From positions 5,929 to 69,928 of the forward strand of contig CAVTPZ010000008.1 of NCBI GenBank assembly GCA_963736685.1: a stretch of 64,000 nucleotides of DNA, written 5' to 3'. A model generated the notes under the pieces. That model was not told the origin of the DNA. It made no database searches and saw only the letters and a program-made list of their open reading frames with translations. This document shows positions 8,817-16,790 of the stretch, one piece after another. Position numbers and translations under genes: made by a program. How positions within the stretch are numbered: position 1 is the first letter of the stretch; each line of letters starts with the position of its first letter. Origin of the DNA: DASUPK01 sp963736685. GTDB taxonomy: Bacteria; Actinomycetota; Thermoleophilia; Solirubrobacterales; 70-9.

Positions 8817-8907
8817 GGTGTCCCTCCTGTAATGAGGGCCCGATCTCCCCAGCCGAGCGCCTGCGTTGTGGTCCCCTAAACCCGGTAGGTGGGCAGGGGT
8901 TGCGGGC

Positions 8908-9933
8908 TCAGCGGTGCTTCTTGTGCTTCTTGCACTTCTTGGCAGTCGATGCGGAGCGGTGATGCTTCTTCTTCTTGCACTTGGCCGGCTGCGGCGTGTA
9001 CGTGATCGAGACGGACGGGACCCCGGTCGTGTCGAGACCGGCGACCGTCGCCGTGGCGCCCGGACCAAACCCCGAGGACCCGCCGCCGCCGCCGGCTCCG
9101 CCCGCCATTCCGTTAGACCCGACCGCGCCACCGCCGCCTCCGAACAACCCGCCGCCTCCACCGCCACCAGCGCCAGCGCCAACGAGTTGTCCGACGTTGA
9201 TACCGCCGGGTCCACCCACCCGGAAAGCCCCGATGCCGCCATTCTGTCCGGCGACACCGCCGGTCCCGCCGAAGCCCGAGCTACTGGCCGTGGCGCCACC
9301 GCCGCCCGTGGCCGAATCCGTCCCGGAGTTGCCGCTGCTGCCGCCTGCGCCCGCGGCGCCACCGGCGCCGCCACTGGTCGTGGAGTTGTTGTCCCCTCCG
9401 CCGGAGCCACCGCCGCCCCCCGCGACGATCAGGCGGGGTGCAAGGGTGCTCGAATCTGCGGCAAGTGATGCGCTTCGAACCTCAGACGCACCCCCGCCCC
9501 CACTGCCGCCGAAACCTTGATCCGAGCTGCCCCCAGGTCCACCTCCGTTGAAGCCTCCGGCGCCGCCGATGCCCGGACCCAGTGGTTCTCCGCCCTTGAC
9601 CCCGCCCAGTGGCTCTCCGGCGCTGCCCCCGCCCAGTGGTTTTCCACTGGCGCCGTTGCCGCCGACCTCGATATACAGGGTCTGGCCCGGATTCACCGCC
9701 AAATCGGCCGTCGCGAGTCCCCCTAGGCCCCCGAGCACCGATCCGCTGGTCCCGCCGCGGCCTCCGATGACGGTGGCGTGGAGGGAAGTCACTCCGGGCG
9801 GGACCACGAACGTCTGCTCCGAGCCGGTGAAGCTGAAGGTGACCGTCGTCGCCGCCTGTGCGGGACCAGCCGCGATCAGGCAGGCGAATGACGCCATGAT
9901 CCCCCCGATCAGGCTCCTGCGGACGAGTCCCAC
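8908..9933 (-). CDS. Secreted Gly-rich protein with polybasic C-terminus
   Basis: This protein of about 341 aa has a signal peptide (GGIMASFACLIAAGPAQA). A beta-type N-terminal module follows (VTFSFTGSEQTFVVPPGVTSLHATVIGGRGG), then a ~200-residue Gly/Ala/Ser-rich low-complexity region (GGGGGSGGGDN, GAGGAAGAGGSSG). The C-terminus is Cys/Lys/His-rich (AKCKKKKHHR...KKCKKHKKHR). Either the GTG at 9933 or the ATG at 9897 could be the start. The gene at 59750-60733 shares this architecture and is a paralog. The pattern suggests a surface structural or matrix protein, which is inference. Confidence 0.75.
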   Translation of the reverse strand: MGLVRRSLIGGIMASFACLIAAGPAQAATTVTFSFTGSEQTFVVPPGVTSLHATVIGGRGGTSGSVLGGLGGLATADLAVNPGQTLYIEVGGNGASGKPLGGGSAGEPLGGVKGGEPLGPGIGGAGGFNGGGPGGSSDQGFGGSGGGGASEVRSASLAADSSTLAPRLIVAGGGGGSGGGDNNSTTSGGAGGAAGAGGSSGNSGTDSATGGGGATASSSGFGGTGGVAGQNGGIGAFRVGGPGGINVGQLVGAGAGGGGGGGLFGGGGGAVGSNGMAGGAGGGGGSSGFGPGATATVAGLDTTGVPSVSITYTPQPAKCKKKKHHRSASTAKKCKKHKKHR

Positions 9934-9962
9934 GGACCTATTCCTATCAGCAGCGACGCCCT

Positions 9963-11066
9963 CTAGACAACAAATTGGCCGTCGCGCTGCAGCGTCTCGC
10001 CGTCGACCTCGATCTGGCCGCCCTTGCGGAGGTCGCAGATCATGTCCCAGTGGATGGCCGACTCGTTGACGCCACCGGTCTCCGGATAGGAGCGGCCAAC
10101 GGCCAGGTGGACGGTCCCGCCGATCTTCTCGTCGAGCAGGATCTCGCCTGTGCCGGCCGTGATCCCGTAGTTGGTGCCGATGCCGAGCTCGCCGAGACGG
10201 CGGGCGCCGTCATCGGTGTCGAGCATCTCGATCAGGAACTCCTCCCCCTTCTCGGCGGTGGCGTCGACGACCTTGCCCCCTTCGAAGCGGAAGCGGACCC
10301 CCGCCACCTCCCGCCCCGCGTAGCTCGCGGGCAGGTGGAAGGTGATCTCGCCCTCGGCCGAGTCCTCGACCGGGCCGGTGAAGAACTCACCGTCGGGCAT
10401 GTTGTGCTTGCCGTCGGCGGCGATGAATGTGCGGTCCGCGATGCCGAGCAGCAGGTCCGTGCCGTCGCCGGTCACGTGGACCTCCGAGCGCCCCTGGATC
10501 CAGTCCGCCAAGCGCTTGGTCTCCTCCGAGGTCCGCGTCCAGGCGCCGACCGGGTCCGAGTCAGTCGCCAGGCAGGCGCCGTAATAGAAGTCCTCGTAGG
10601 CCGGCAGGCCCATTCCGGCCTCCGACGCATAGGCGTGAGTCGGGAACAGGGTCAGGGCCCAGCGGTAGCTGCCGTCGGCGCTGCGCTCCATCGCCCGCTT
10701 CATCAGCCGTTGCGTGGCGGCCTGGCGCGCCGCCTGGCGCTCGGGGGGGACCTGCGAAAGGGCGCGGGTGTTCTGGCTCGCCATCACCGCGATTCGGACG
10801 TCGGCGTTCTCCACGGCCCACTCCGCGATGGGCGAGATCCACTTCAGCTGCTCGTCGGATGCGTGCTCGAAGTAGGCGGCCGACTGCCCCTCGATCGCCA
10901 TGTTCACGATCGGGTTGCCGCCGGCGTCGAGCACCTCTTCGTAGATCGCCTGCAGCAGCGGCTCCGCGGCGGACTCGCCCTCGATCGTGCAGACGTCGCC
11001 GTCGGACACCTTGGTCGAGTGGCGAACGAGGATCTGCGCCAGGGCGGTTACTCGAGGGTCCCTCAT
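9963..11066 (-). CDS. M29-family metallo-aminopeptidase
   Basis: The 367-aa protein matches the thermophilic aminopeptidase (M29, aminopeptidase T/PepS) family in length and layout: N-terminal LAQILVRHSTKVSDGDVCTIEG, a middle VTGDGTDLLLGIADRTFIAADGKHNMPDGEFFTGPVEDSAEG, and a C-terminal GTNYGI...EKIGGTVHLAVGRSYPETGGVNESAIHWDMICDL. The last two carry conserved Glu, His and Asp residues expected to bind two metal ions. It probably trims N-terminal residues from peptides in the cytoplasm. It lies 12 bp downstream of pdxT and may be cotranscribed. Confidence 0.9.
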   Translation of the reverse strand: MRDPRVTALAQILVRHSTKVSDGDVCTIEGESAAEPLLQAIYEEVLDAGGNPIVNMAIEGQSAAYFEHASDEQLKWISPIAEWAVENADVRIAVMASQNTRALSQVPPERQAARQAATQRLMKRAMERSADGSYRWALTLFPTHAYASEAGMGLPAYEDFYYGACLATDSDPVGAWTRTSEETKRLADWIQGRSEVHVTGDGTDLLLGIADRTFIAADGKHNMPDGEFFTGPVEDSAEGEITFHLPASYAGREVAGVRFRFEGGKVVDATAEKGEEFLIEMLDTDDGARRLGELGIGTNYGITAGTGEILLDEKIGGTVHLAVGRSYPETGGVNESAIHWDMICDLRKGGQIEVDGETLQRDGQFVV

Positions 11067-11078
11067 CGACCCGGAAAC

Positions 11079-11663
11079 CTAGCGATGCGCGCGCTCCGGG
11101 TCCCGCGCGCCGGTGCACATCGCCATGAACGCGGCATGCAGGCGGCTGTCCTCGGTGAGCTCGGCGTGGAATGCGACGGCGAGCAGGCCCGGGCCGCGGA
11201 TGGCAACGGGATGGCCCCTGACCTCCGCCAGGACCTCGACGTCGGAGCCGTGCTCCTCGACCCATGGCGCACGGATGAAGACGGCCCGCAGGGGCTCCTC
11301 GCCAAGCCCCTCGACCCGCAGGTCCTCCTCGAAGCTCTGCAGCTGCCGGCCGAAGGCGTTCCGGCGGCAGAGGTAGTCGCCCAGCGCAAGGTGGTCGCGG
11401 TCGCCGACGATCATCCCGGCGCAGCTGCCGAGGATCGGCTTTCCGGACTCGTGGAACGCGGAAATCGCCTTGTCCAGACCCTCGCGCTCCAGTCCCATGC
11501 TGATCGTCGTGGACTCGCCGCCCGGGATCACGAGGCCGTCCAGCCCGATCAGCTGATCGGGGGTCCGAATCTCCGACGCCTCCGCGCTCAGCGAATTCAG
11601 CATCCTGCGATGGGCTTCGAAGTCGCCCTGGATGGCGAGTACGCCGATCTTCAGGGGAGTCAA
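11079..11663 (-). CDS. pdxT: PLP synthase glutaminase subunit PdxT
   Basis: The 194-aa class-I amidotransferase hydrolyses glutamine and channels ammonia to PdxS for pyridoxal 5'-phosphate synthesis. IGVLAIQGDFEAH is the N-terminal signature. The oxyanion segment PGGEST is near residues 47-52, the nucleophile is Cys81 in GSCAGMI, and the C-terminal His/Glu are in AFHAELTED. The family usually has HPE here, so Pro is replaced by Ala. The start overlaps the pdxS stop by 4 bp (ATGA), which fits the fixed PdxS:PdxT complex. Confidence 0.96.
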   Translation of the reverse strand: MTPLKIGVLAIQGDFEAHRRMLNSLSAEASEIRTPDQLIGLDGLVIPGGESTTISMGLEREGLDKAISAFHESGKPILGSCAGMIVGDRDHLALGDYLCRRNAFGRQLQSFEEDLRVEGLGEEPLRAVFIRAPWVEEHGSDVEVLAEVRGHPVAIRGPGLLAVAFHAELTEDSRLHAAFMAMCTGARDPERAHR

Positions 11664-12547
11664 GAACCGCGGCTTTGGAGGAGGCCGCCGTCGGCCGCAA
11701 GGGCCTCGATCTCGAGGCCCGGCATCGCGTCGCCGAGCTCCATCGAGGCCTGCGCGACGCGCTCGGGATCCTCGAAGTGGGTCGTCGCGTCGACGATCGC
11801 GCGGGCGCGGCGGGCCGGGTCCTCGGACTTGAAGATCCCGGATCCCACGAAGTTGCCCTCGGCGCCGAGCTGCATCATCAGAGCGGCATCGGCCGGGGTG
11901 GCGATGCCGCCGGCGCAGAAGAGCGGGACGGGAAGCCAGCCGCGGCCCGCGACGTCCTGGACCACATCCAGGGGAGCCTGATGCTCCTTTGCGGCGCCGG
12001 CGAGCTGCTCCGGGCGCAGCGACGAGAGGCGCTTGATGCCGTCGGTGATCTCACGCATGTGCCGGACGGCCTCGACGATGTTGCCGGTGCCGGCCTCGCC
12101 CTTGGAGCGGATCATCGCGGCGCCCTCGCCGATGCGCCGCAGGGCCTCGCCGAGATTGGTGGCACCGCAGACGAAGGGAACCTCGAAGGCGAGCTTGTCG
12201 ATGTGATTCGACTCGTCGGCGGGCGTCAGCACCTCCGACTCGTCCACGTAGTCGACCTCGAGGGCCTGGAGCACCTGCGCCTCGGCGAAGTGGCCGATGC
12301 GAGCCTTGGCCATGACGGGGATAGTCACCGTCTCCTGAATCTCCTTGATCACCGCGGGGTTCGACATGCGGGCCACGCCCCCCTGTGCCCTGATGTCCGC
12401 GGGGACCCGCTCGAGGGCCATCACGGCGCACGCTCCCGCCTCCTCGGCGATCTTCGCCTGGTCGGCGTTGGTGACGTCCATGATGACTCCGCCCTTGAGC
12501 ATCTCGGCGAGGCCGGCCTTGACGCGGAAGGTCGCTCGCTCAGCCAT
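11660..12547 (-). CDS. pdxS: PLP synthase lyase subunit PdxS
   Basis: The 295-aa TIM-barrel enzyme makes PLP from ribose 5-phosphate, glyceraldehyde 3-phosphate and ammonia. Signatures are MLKGGVIMDVTNADQAKIAE, AVMALERVPADIRAQGGVAR, MAKARIGHFAEAQVLQALEVDYVDESEVLTPAD and the phosphate-binding FCAGGIATPADAALMMQLGAEGNFVGSGIF. Length is normal. It has no Shine-Dalgarno. A TACTAT hexamer sits 6 bp before the ATG, suggesting a leaderless message. It is cotranscribed with pdxT. Confidence 0.97.
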   Translation of the reverse strand: MAERATFRVKAGLAEMLKGGVIMDVTNADQAKIAEEAGACAVMALERVPADIRAQGGVARMSNPAVIKEIQETVTIPVMAKARIGHFAEAQVLQALEVDYVDESEVLTPADESNHIDKLAFEVPFVCGATNLGEALRRIGEGAAMIRSKGEAGTGNIVEAVRHMREITDGIKRLSSLRPEQLAGAAKEHQAPLDVVQDVAGRGWLPVPLFCAGGIATPADAALMMQLGAEGNFVGSGIFKSEDPARRARAIVDATTHFEDPERVAQASMELGDAMPGLEIEALAADGGLLQSRGS

Positions 12548-12559
12548 GCCCCCATAGTA
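12548..12559 (-). promoter_or_regulatory. Putative -10 element of a leaderless pdxS promoter
   Basis: Read on the minus strand, TACTAT (12554-12559) is followed by 6 bases and then the pdxS ATG. This distance would place the transcription start at or next to the start codon, as in leaderless actinobacterial genes. No clear -35 hexamer is seen, so it remains a prediction. Confidence 0.4.
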
Positions 12560-12721
12560 GAAGGGAGTCGTGTTTGCCTGATTGGTGGGCGGGCAACCTA
12601 GTTCTTACCTCGCCCTTGGGGGGCTGAGAGGGCCAGGAGGCGCAGAGAGTTTGGGGTCATGGTTCCCCCGGCCCCGATATCGGCTGCAGGTCCGGATCGC
12701 CCCCCGGGCCTGTAGTCATGC

Positions 12722-13594
12722 CTACTTCAGCTTGAAGGCGCGGATGCGGTCGCGGTGAGCGGCCTCATCCCGGGAGTAGACCCCGTGCGCGAGCGCCTGG
12801 ACGAGCCCCATCAGCGCCGCGTTGGAGCGGATGTAGGACGGTCCGTTCGAGCTGTAGTAGAGCATCAGCTCCGAGTGCTCGGCAACGTCCGAGAGCGTCG
12901 CGTCGGTGATCGACATGGTCCGCGCGCGGCGGTGGCGGGCGAGCTTCAGGGCCCGCAGGATCAGCGGATGCGCGCGCCCCGCGGTCAGCACGACCAGCAG
13001 GGTGTCCTCGTCCATCCGCGAAAGCTTCTGGATGTTGTCCTGGCTCGGCGACGCGACGATCTCCGCGCGCACGTCGAGCAGGCCGAGCAGGTGGCGGAGA
13101 TAGCTGGCGAAGAACGCCATCTGCTCCACGCCGACAATCAGGACGCGCCGCGAGGTCGCGAGGGCCGAGACCGATGCCTCGATCTGCTCGCGGGTCAGGC
13201 TTCGCGCCGTCTCCTCGATGTTGGAGTAGTCGGCTCCGAGAGAAGCCTCGAACTCCGAGTGGTCGAAGTTGAATAGAGCGGCTGCCCCACTGCCGCCGTT
13301 GCCGCCGTTCGGCTGTCCCTCGGCGACCTTGTGCCGGTACTCCTCGATCGCTGCCTGCTGCAGCTCGGGGTATCCGTCGAAGCCGAGGGCCTGTGAGAAG
13401 CGGACGACCGTGGACGAAGAGGTGTTCGCCCGTCGCGCCAGCTCCTCGGCGGTCTGGAAGGCTGCCTCATCGAGATGGTCGACGATGTAGCGAGCGACGT
13501 CCTTCTGGGATCGCGAGAAGTCGTCGAAGCGCTCGGTGATGAAATCCGAGAGGCTCTTGCGAGTGGGGTGAGTCTTTGTCGCGGTCCGTGCCAC
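12722..13594 (-). CDS. MurR/RpiR-family transcriptional regulator
   Basis: I place the start at the GTG at 13594 (about 290 aa), because the open frame upstream of it shows no family similarity. The N-terminal HTH_6 domain reads SLSDFITERFDDFSRSQKDVARYIVDHLDEAAFQTAEELARRANTSSSTVVRFSQALGFDGYPELQ. A Gly/Asn-rich linker follows, then a SIS sugar-phosphate isomerase domain (RRVLIVGVEQMAFFASYLRHLL, DTLLVVLTAGRAHPLILRALKLA). Such regulators respond to phosphosugars. No sugar genes adjoin it, so the target is unknown. It diverges from the gene at 13644. Confidence 0.85.
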   Translation of the reverse strand: MARTATKTHPTRKSLSDFITERFDDFSRSQKDVARYIVDHLDEAAFQTAEELARRANTSSSTVVRFSQALGFDGYPELQQAAIEEYRHKVAEGQPNGGNGGSGAAALFNFDHSEFEASLGADYSNIEETARSLTREQIEASVSALATSRRVLIVGVEQMAFFASYLRHLLGLLDVRAEIVASPSQDNIQKLSRMDEDTLLVVLTAGRAHPLILRALKLARHRRARTMSITDATLSDVAEHSELMLYYSSNGPSYIRSNAALMGLVQALAHGVYSRDEAAHRDRIRAFKLK

Positions 13595-13643
13595 GGGCGA
13601 TGATTTCGCTGCCCGCGTGAGTTTCCCTTCTCTGTTCCTGGGA

Positions 13644-14048
13644 ATGTGCTTGGATCGTCGCGTGAGCCTCGACGGGCAGCTCCGCCGGACCAACCGGAAC
13701 ATGATCGCGTTCGACCTCCTGTTGGGCTCAGGAGCGCTCTTCGCCCCGTCCCAGACTCTGCGGGTACTGGGGCACGACGAGCCATCGGACGACGCCAAGG
13801 AGCTGTTCCGCCGCTGCGGGCCGATCTGGCTCACCTTCGCGGCCGCTCACCTGGTGGCGTACCGCCGCAACCGCCCCAAGGACTGGTGGGCGCTGTCCTG
13901 GTTGCGGGGCACGGAGCTGGCGACCGACATCGTCTGGTCCCGCTCCGCGGCCTTCTCCCGGCCCGGCGCCCGCGCGGGCCTCTGGTTCGCCGGGCTGAGC
14001 AATCTGGCGATGACGCTCGGCTTCGCCTATCTCTCAGAAACTCGCTAG
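13644..14048 (+). CDS. Small hydrophobic protein of unknown function
   Basis: The frame gives about 134 aa from the ATG at 13644. A GTG at 13662 or at 13617 is also possible, and no strong ribosome site decides. It has moderately hydrophobic stretches (IAFDLLLGSGALFAPSQTLRVLG, GPIWLTFAAAHLVAYRR, AGLWFAGLSNLAMTLGFAYL) and a WWALSWLRGTELATDIVW segment. I do not recognise a named family. It diverges from the RpiR-type regulator and converges on the lipoprotein gene. Confidence 0.6.
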   Translation: MCLDRRVSLDGQLRRTNRNMIAFDLLLGSGALFAPSQTLRVLGHDEPSDDAKELFRRCGPIWLTFAAAHLVAYRRNRPKDWWALSWLRGTELATDIVWSRSAAFSRPGARAGLWFAGLSNLAMTLGFAYLSETR

Positions 14049-14056
14049 CGGAAACC

Positions 14057-14536
14057 TCAGGCAGCCCCGGCGTTCCGGCTGCAGATCTTGAGGCCGAGGT
14101 CGCCGGCGAGCTTCTTGCGGTGCGGGGCTGTCTTGACCACCACGGCCTGAGCCTCGCCATAGGCCCGGGAGTCCTGATTCTCGGCGGCCTGCTGTCCCTT
14201 CTTCATCTGATCGATCGCCCGATCGCGGGAGCTCAGATACGTGTCGAACTTTGTCCGGAGGGCATCGGCCGGCTCCAGGTCGCCCATCGTGGAGCTCGCG
14301 GTCTCGGCGGCTTGCACCAGCGCCTTGGTCTGATCGGCGGCCTCGGACGCGTTGGCCGGAGGCATCGCCTGGATCTCGCGGAACCTGGACTGCTCCTCCT
14401 GGCAGGCCTGATCGGCCTTCTGCTGGAGCTCCGCCGCCGTCACCTGCTGCTTGCCACCGCCCCCACATCCCGAGGCGTAAAGAGCGACGAGCGCGATGGC
14501 CGGGAGAACCAACAGGAGTCGTCTGACGCGGAACAT
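14057..14536 (-). CDS. Putative lipoprotein, helical
   Basis: The ATG at 14536 gives 159 aa (a GTG at 14557 would add seven). The N-terminus has basic residues, a hydrophobic segment and the lipobox ASGC followed by GGGG, so it should be lipidated at that Cys and anchored outside the membrane. The mature part is mainly helical and charged (AAELQQKADQACQEEQSRF, DQMKKGQQAAENQDSRAYGEA), with a second Cys near the C-terminus. No enzyme motif is visible and the function is unknown. Confidence 0.7.
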   Translation of the reverse strand: MFRVRRLLLVLPAIALVALYASGCGGGGKQQVTAAELQQKADQACQEEQSRFREIQAMPPANASEAADQTKALVQAAETASSTMGDLEPADALRTKFDTYLSSRDRAIDQMKKGQQAAENQDSRAYGEAQAVVVKTAPHRKKLAGDLGLKICSRNAGAA

Positions 14537-14609
14537 TTGAATCACGACTCTAGCCACGGCCGGAGCACATGCTTGAATAGTGAGACCAGAGAAAGGAGGT
14601 GGTCCTAAC

Positions 14610-14654
14610 TTGAATTCATTGCTTGACGGGACTCTGGAGGTGCAGGGCCGCTAG
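14610..14654 (+). CDS. 14-codon ORF with strong Shine-Dalgarno
   Basis: A TTG start at 14610, ten bases after AGGAGG (14594-14599), opens a frame of 14 codons (MNSLLDGTLEVQGR) ending at TAG 14652-14654. The ribosome site is stronger than that of most real genes in this window. It could be a leader peptide, a small functional peptide, or a structural part of the RNA. Translation is not proven. Confidence 0.4.
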   Translation: MNSLLDGTLEVQGR

Positions 14655-14804
14655 GCCTGGGCGCTAGTACGTAGGGCCCAAGGGGCCGTCAGGACGGCAC
14701 GCGGCCGTCCGGCGGAATCCAACCCGGGCACCGGCGAGCGAAGGGAGGTGGGACACGTCCCGCCCCGCCGCTAATCCCAAGCTCGTTCATCACCGCGTCA
14801 AATG

Positions 14805-14835
14805 CGAAGGGCCGCCTCTCAGAGGCGGCCCTTCG
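14805..14835. terminator. Strong bidirectional hairpin terminator
   Basis: A perfect 15-bp inverted repeat (CGAAGGGCCGCCTCT and its complement) surrounds one unpaired base, so the real loop is about five bases. It lies between the plus-strand short RNA unit and the convergent minus-strand gene at 14867-15244 and can serve both. No T-tract is present, as is common in high-GC Actinobacteria. Confidence 0.75.
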
Positions 14836-14866
14836 TGCATCTGGGGATTGAAGAGAGCGAAGCGGA

Positions 14867-15244
14867 CTAGCCGCCGAGGTTGCCCACCCTGGTATCGAGC
14901 TTGTCGACCTGGTTCTGCAGGTTCTTGATGTCAGTCGCCTGCGTCGCGGTCGTCGTGTTCAGGGTGTTGACGCTGTTCTGGATCGCGTTCACCGATGTCT
15001 GCAGCGAGTGCAGCTGCTTGTTGACGCTCGCCGTGACGTCGGCTTGCTTCGTCGCCTGGGCAGCCTGGGCTCCCTTGACCTCGGACGCCGTGGTGCCGAG
15101 CTGCTGCTCGAGTTGGGTCTTGGTCGCATCGGCGATGTCCTGATCGCTCTGGTTGCCGTTCTTGGCGCTGATTCCGATCACGAGGCCGACGACGCCGACA
15201 ACCAGCGCCACACCGGCCAGGATCAACGCGGTTCGTGGATTCAT
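14867..15244 (-). CDS. Membrane-anchored coiled-coil protein
   Basis: The 125-aa protein has one N-terminal membrane helix (TALILAGVALVVGVVGLVIGI). A ~90-residue heptad-rich segment with almost no aromatic residues follows (LEQQLGTTASEVKG, NKQLHSLQTSVNAIQNSVNTL, IKNLQNQVDKLDTRVGNLGG). It should form an extracytoplasmic coiled coil tethered to the membrane. No family name is recognised. It is downstream of the DUF2867 gene with a 10-bp gap, so it may be cotranscribed with it. Confidence 0.7.
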   Translation of the reverse strand: MNPRTALILAGVALVVGVVGLVIGISAKNGNQSDQDIADATKTQLEQQLGTTASEVKGAQAAQATKQADVTASVNKQLHSLQTSVNAIQNSVNTLNTTTATQATDIKNLQNQVDKLDTRVGNLGG

Positions 15245-15254
15245 GGCCCCGACG

Positions 15255-16790
15255 CTATCCGGTGCCCTGGACGCGATGCGAGAGCTGCGCCGTGGTCCCG
15301 AGCGAGCGGAGGTAGGCGCGGGTCATGGCGCGATGGAAGACCCGTTGGGTCAGTGAGTAGAGGAGAGCGCCGGCCGGCGCCAGGGGCCCTCTGCCTCGCA
15401 GCAGCGGGTAGAAGCCCCGCACCTCCATGGAGGCCCGAAGCGTGGTGGTGTCCGAATCGACAGCGGCGCGGACCAGCGTAAAGCGCAGAAACCCGCGCCC
15501 GTGACCCTCCGGGAGCGCCAGGGCTCCCCCTGCGATGGGCCAGGTGACCGACGCGCCTTCGTCCCGGGACTCGTAGCGGGGAGGGTCGAAGCGCAGGAGG
15601 TCCAGAGAAGTGCCCCTGAGGAGGAGCCGAACTCTGCCCTCGTCGTCCTCGGTCGCACGGAATACGCCCAGCGATCGCCTCGCGACGAACTCCCAGTAGC
15701 CGTGTCCGAGATTCTCGATCTCCGCAGGACCGGGCACCTCGCCCGAGGGCGCCGGCAGCAGAAGCTCGGCCTTGTTGGTGCTCTCCACCGGCCCGCTAGC
15801 CGGAACGCGGTAACGGTCCTCCGGAAGCAGGCGGACACCGATCCGGCGCACCGTCGCCACCTCGGGATCGTCCGCAAGCGCGAGCCGGAGGGCCTCGTTG
15901 ATTCCGATGGGAGCGATGTCGAAGGCCTCCATCGGTGCCGGGTCGGTGACGACCGTGGGGGTCGAGAGCCCCTCGACGAGGGGTCGCGCGACCCCGGCGT
16001 CCACCGGCGTGACCAACCCGATCCAGAGTGATGACAGCCAGGGGGTGAGCAGGGGAACCGGGACCCTGCGGCGCGGCCGGATTCCGAGGGCCTCCGCCAT
16101 CCGATCCAGCATGTCCCCATAGGAGAGGACGTCCGGCCCGCCGATCTGGATCTCGGCGCCGCCCTCCTGGACGGTGTCCGGGGCTTCGACGAGGTAGGAG
16201 ATGACGTCGTCCACGGCGATCGGCTGGGTCGGGGTCTTGAGCCAGGCCGGCGCGATCATCGCCGGCAGCCGCTGCACCAGGTAGCGGAGCGTTCGATAGG
16301 ACTCGCTGCCGGCGCCGACCACCATCCCGGCCCGGAAGTAGATGAGCGGCGGCCCATGCTCAGCCAGGAGCTCCGCGGTTCGCCGCCGGCTGCGCAGGTG
16401 CTTGGAGCGGGGCTCGTCGCCGAGCCCGCCGAGGTAGACCATTCGCTCGATCCCCGCGCGCTTCGCCATCTCGCCGAAGTTCCGGGCGGAGCTGCTCTCG
16501 CGCTCGGCGAAGTCGCCGCTTCCCCCGCGGCCCATCGCGTGGACCAGGTAGTAGGCCACCTCCACCCCATCCCCGACGCCCTCGAGCGAAGCCCGGTCGA
16601 GCACGTCCCCCTCCCGGATCTCGAACCCGCGGTCCGCCAGGTCTCGGGCGCGTCCCGCGTCGCGGACGAGGCAGCGGACTCTCCAGCCGCGCTCGCCGAG
16701 CGCGATCGCCAGCCTCCGGCCGATGAAGCCGGTGGCGCCGGTGACCAGGGCGGTCCGGCCGTCGCCGGGACGACTAGCCTCGCCTGCCAT
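15255..16790 (-). CDS. NAD(P)-binding SDR-type protein with C-terminal DUF2867
   Basis: The ATG at 16790 gives 511 aa. The extended-SDR/NmrA-like N-terminus has TALVTGATGFIGRRLAIAL, with VAYYLVHAMGRGG and ERMVYLGGLG further on. It lacks a clear YxxxK pair (YFRAGMVVGAGS is present). From about residue 330 a DUF2867 domain follows (LGHGYWEFVARRSLGVFR, DPPRYESRDEGASVTWPIAGG, RAMTRAYLRSLG). Proteins of this two-domain type are common in Actinobacteria. The substrate is unknown. Its start codon overlaps the start codon of the divergent photolyase gene, which links it to the light-response island. Confidence 0.85.
   Translation of the reverse strand: MAGEASRPGDGRTALVTGATGFIGRRLAIALGERGWRVRCLVRDAGRARDLADRGFEIREGDVLDRASLEGVGDGVEVAYYLVHAMGRGGSGDFAERESSSARNFGEMAKRAGIERMVYLGGLGDEPRSKHLRSRRRTAELLAEHGPPLIYFRAGMVVGAGSESYRTLRYLVQRLPAMIAPAWLKTPTQPIAVDDVISYLVEAPDTVQEGGAEIQIGGPDVLSYGDMLDRMAEALGIRPRRRVPVPLLTPWLSSLWIGLVTPVDAGVARPLVEGLSTPTVVTDPAPMEAFDIAPIGINEALRLALADDPEVATVRRIGVRLLPEDRYRVPASGPVESTNKAELLLPAPSGEVPGPAEIENLGHGYWEFVARRSLGVFRATEDDEGRVRLLLRGTSLDLLRFDPPRYESRDEGASVTWPIAGGALALPEGHGRGFLRFTLVRAAVDSDTTTLRASMEVRGFYPLLRGRGPLAPAGALLYSLTQRVFHRAMTRAYLRSLGTTAQLSHRVQGTG

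Larger units (their letters stand above)
14584..14835 (+). ncRNA. Candidate structured leader-type RNA with a 14-codon ORF
   Basis: A gene-free stretch carries a complete small transcription-unit layout on the plus strand. AAAGGAGGT (14592-14600) is a near-perfect complement of the 16S 3' end. A 14-codon ORF follows, then the hairpin GGACGG...CCGTCC (14692-14710), a second stem GGTGGGA...TCCCGCC (14747-14764) and a strong terminator stem (14805-14835). No longer gene follows on this strand, so the RNA or the short peptide is the product. A regulatory RNA or peptide is inferred. Conservation has not been tested. Confidence 0.45.

Noticed and set aside
9975..11981. 668-codon plus-strand frame opposite the aminopeptidase, pdxT and pdxS
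   Set aside because: A GC-driven antisense frame; three clearly conserved minus-strand genes account for the sequence.
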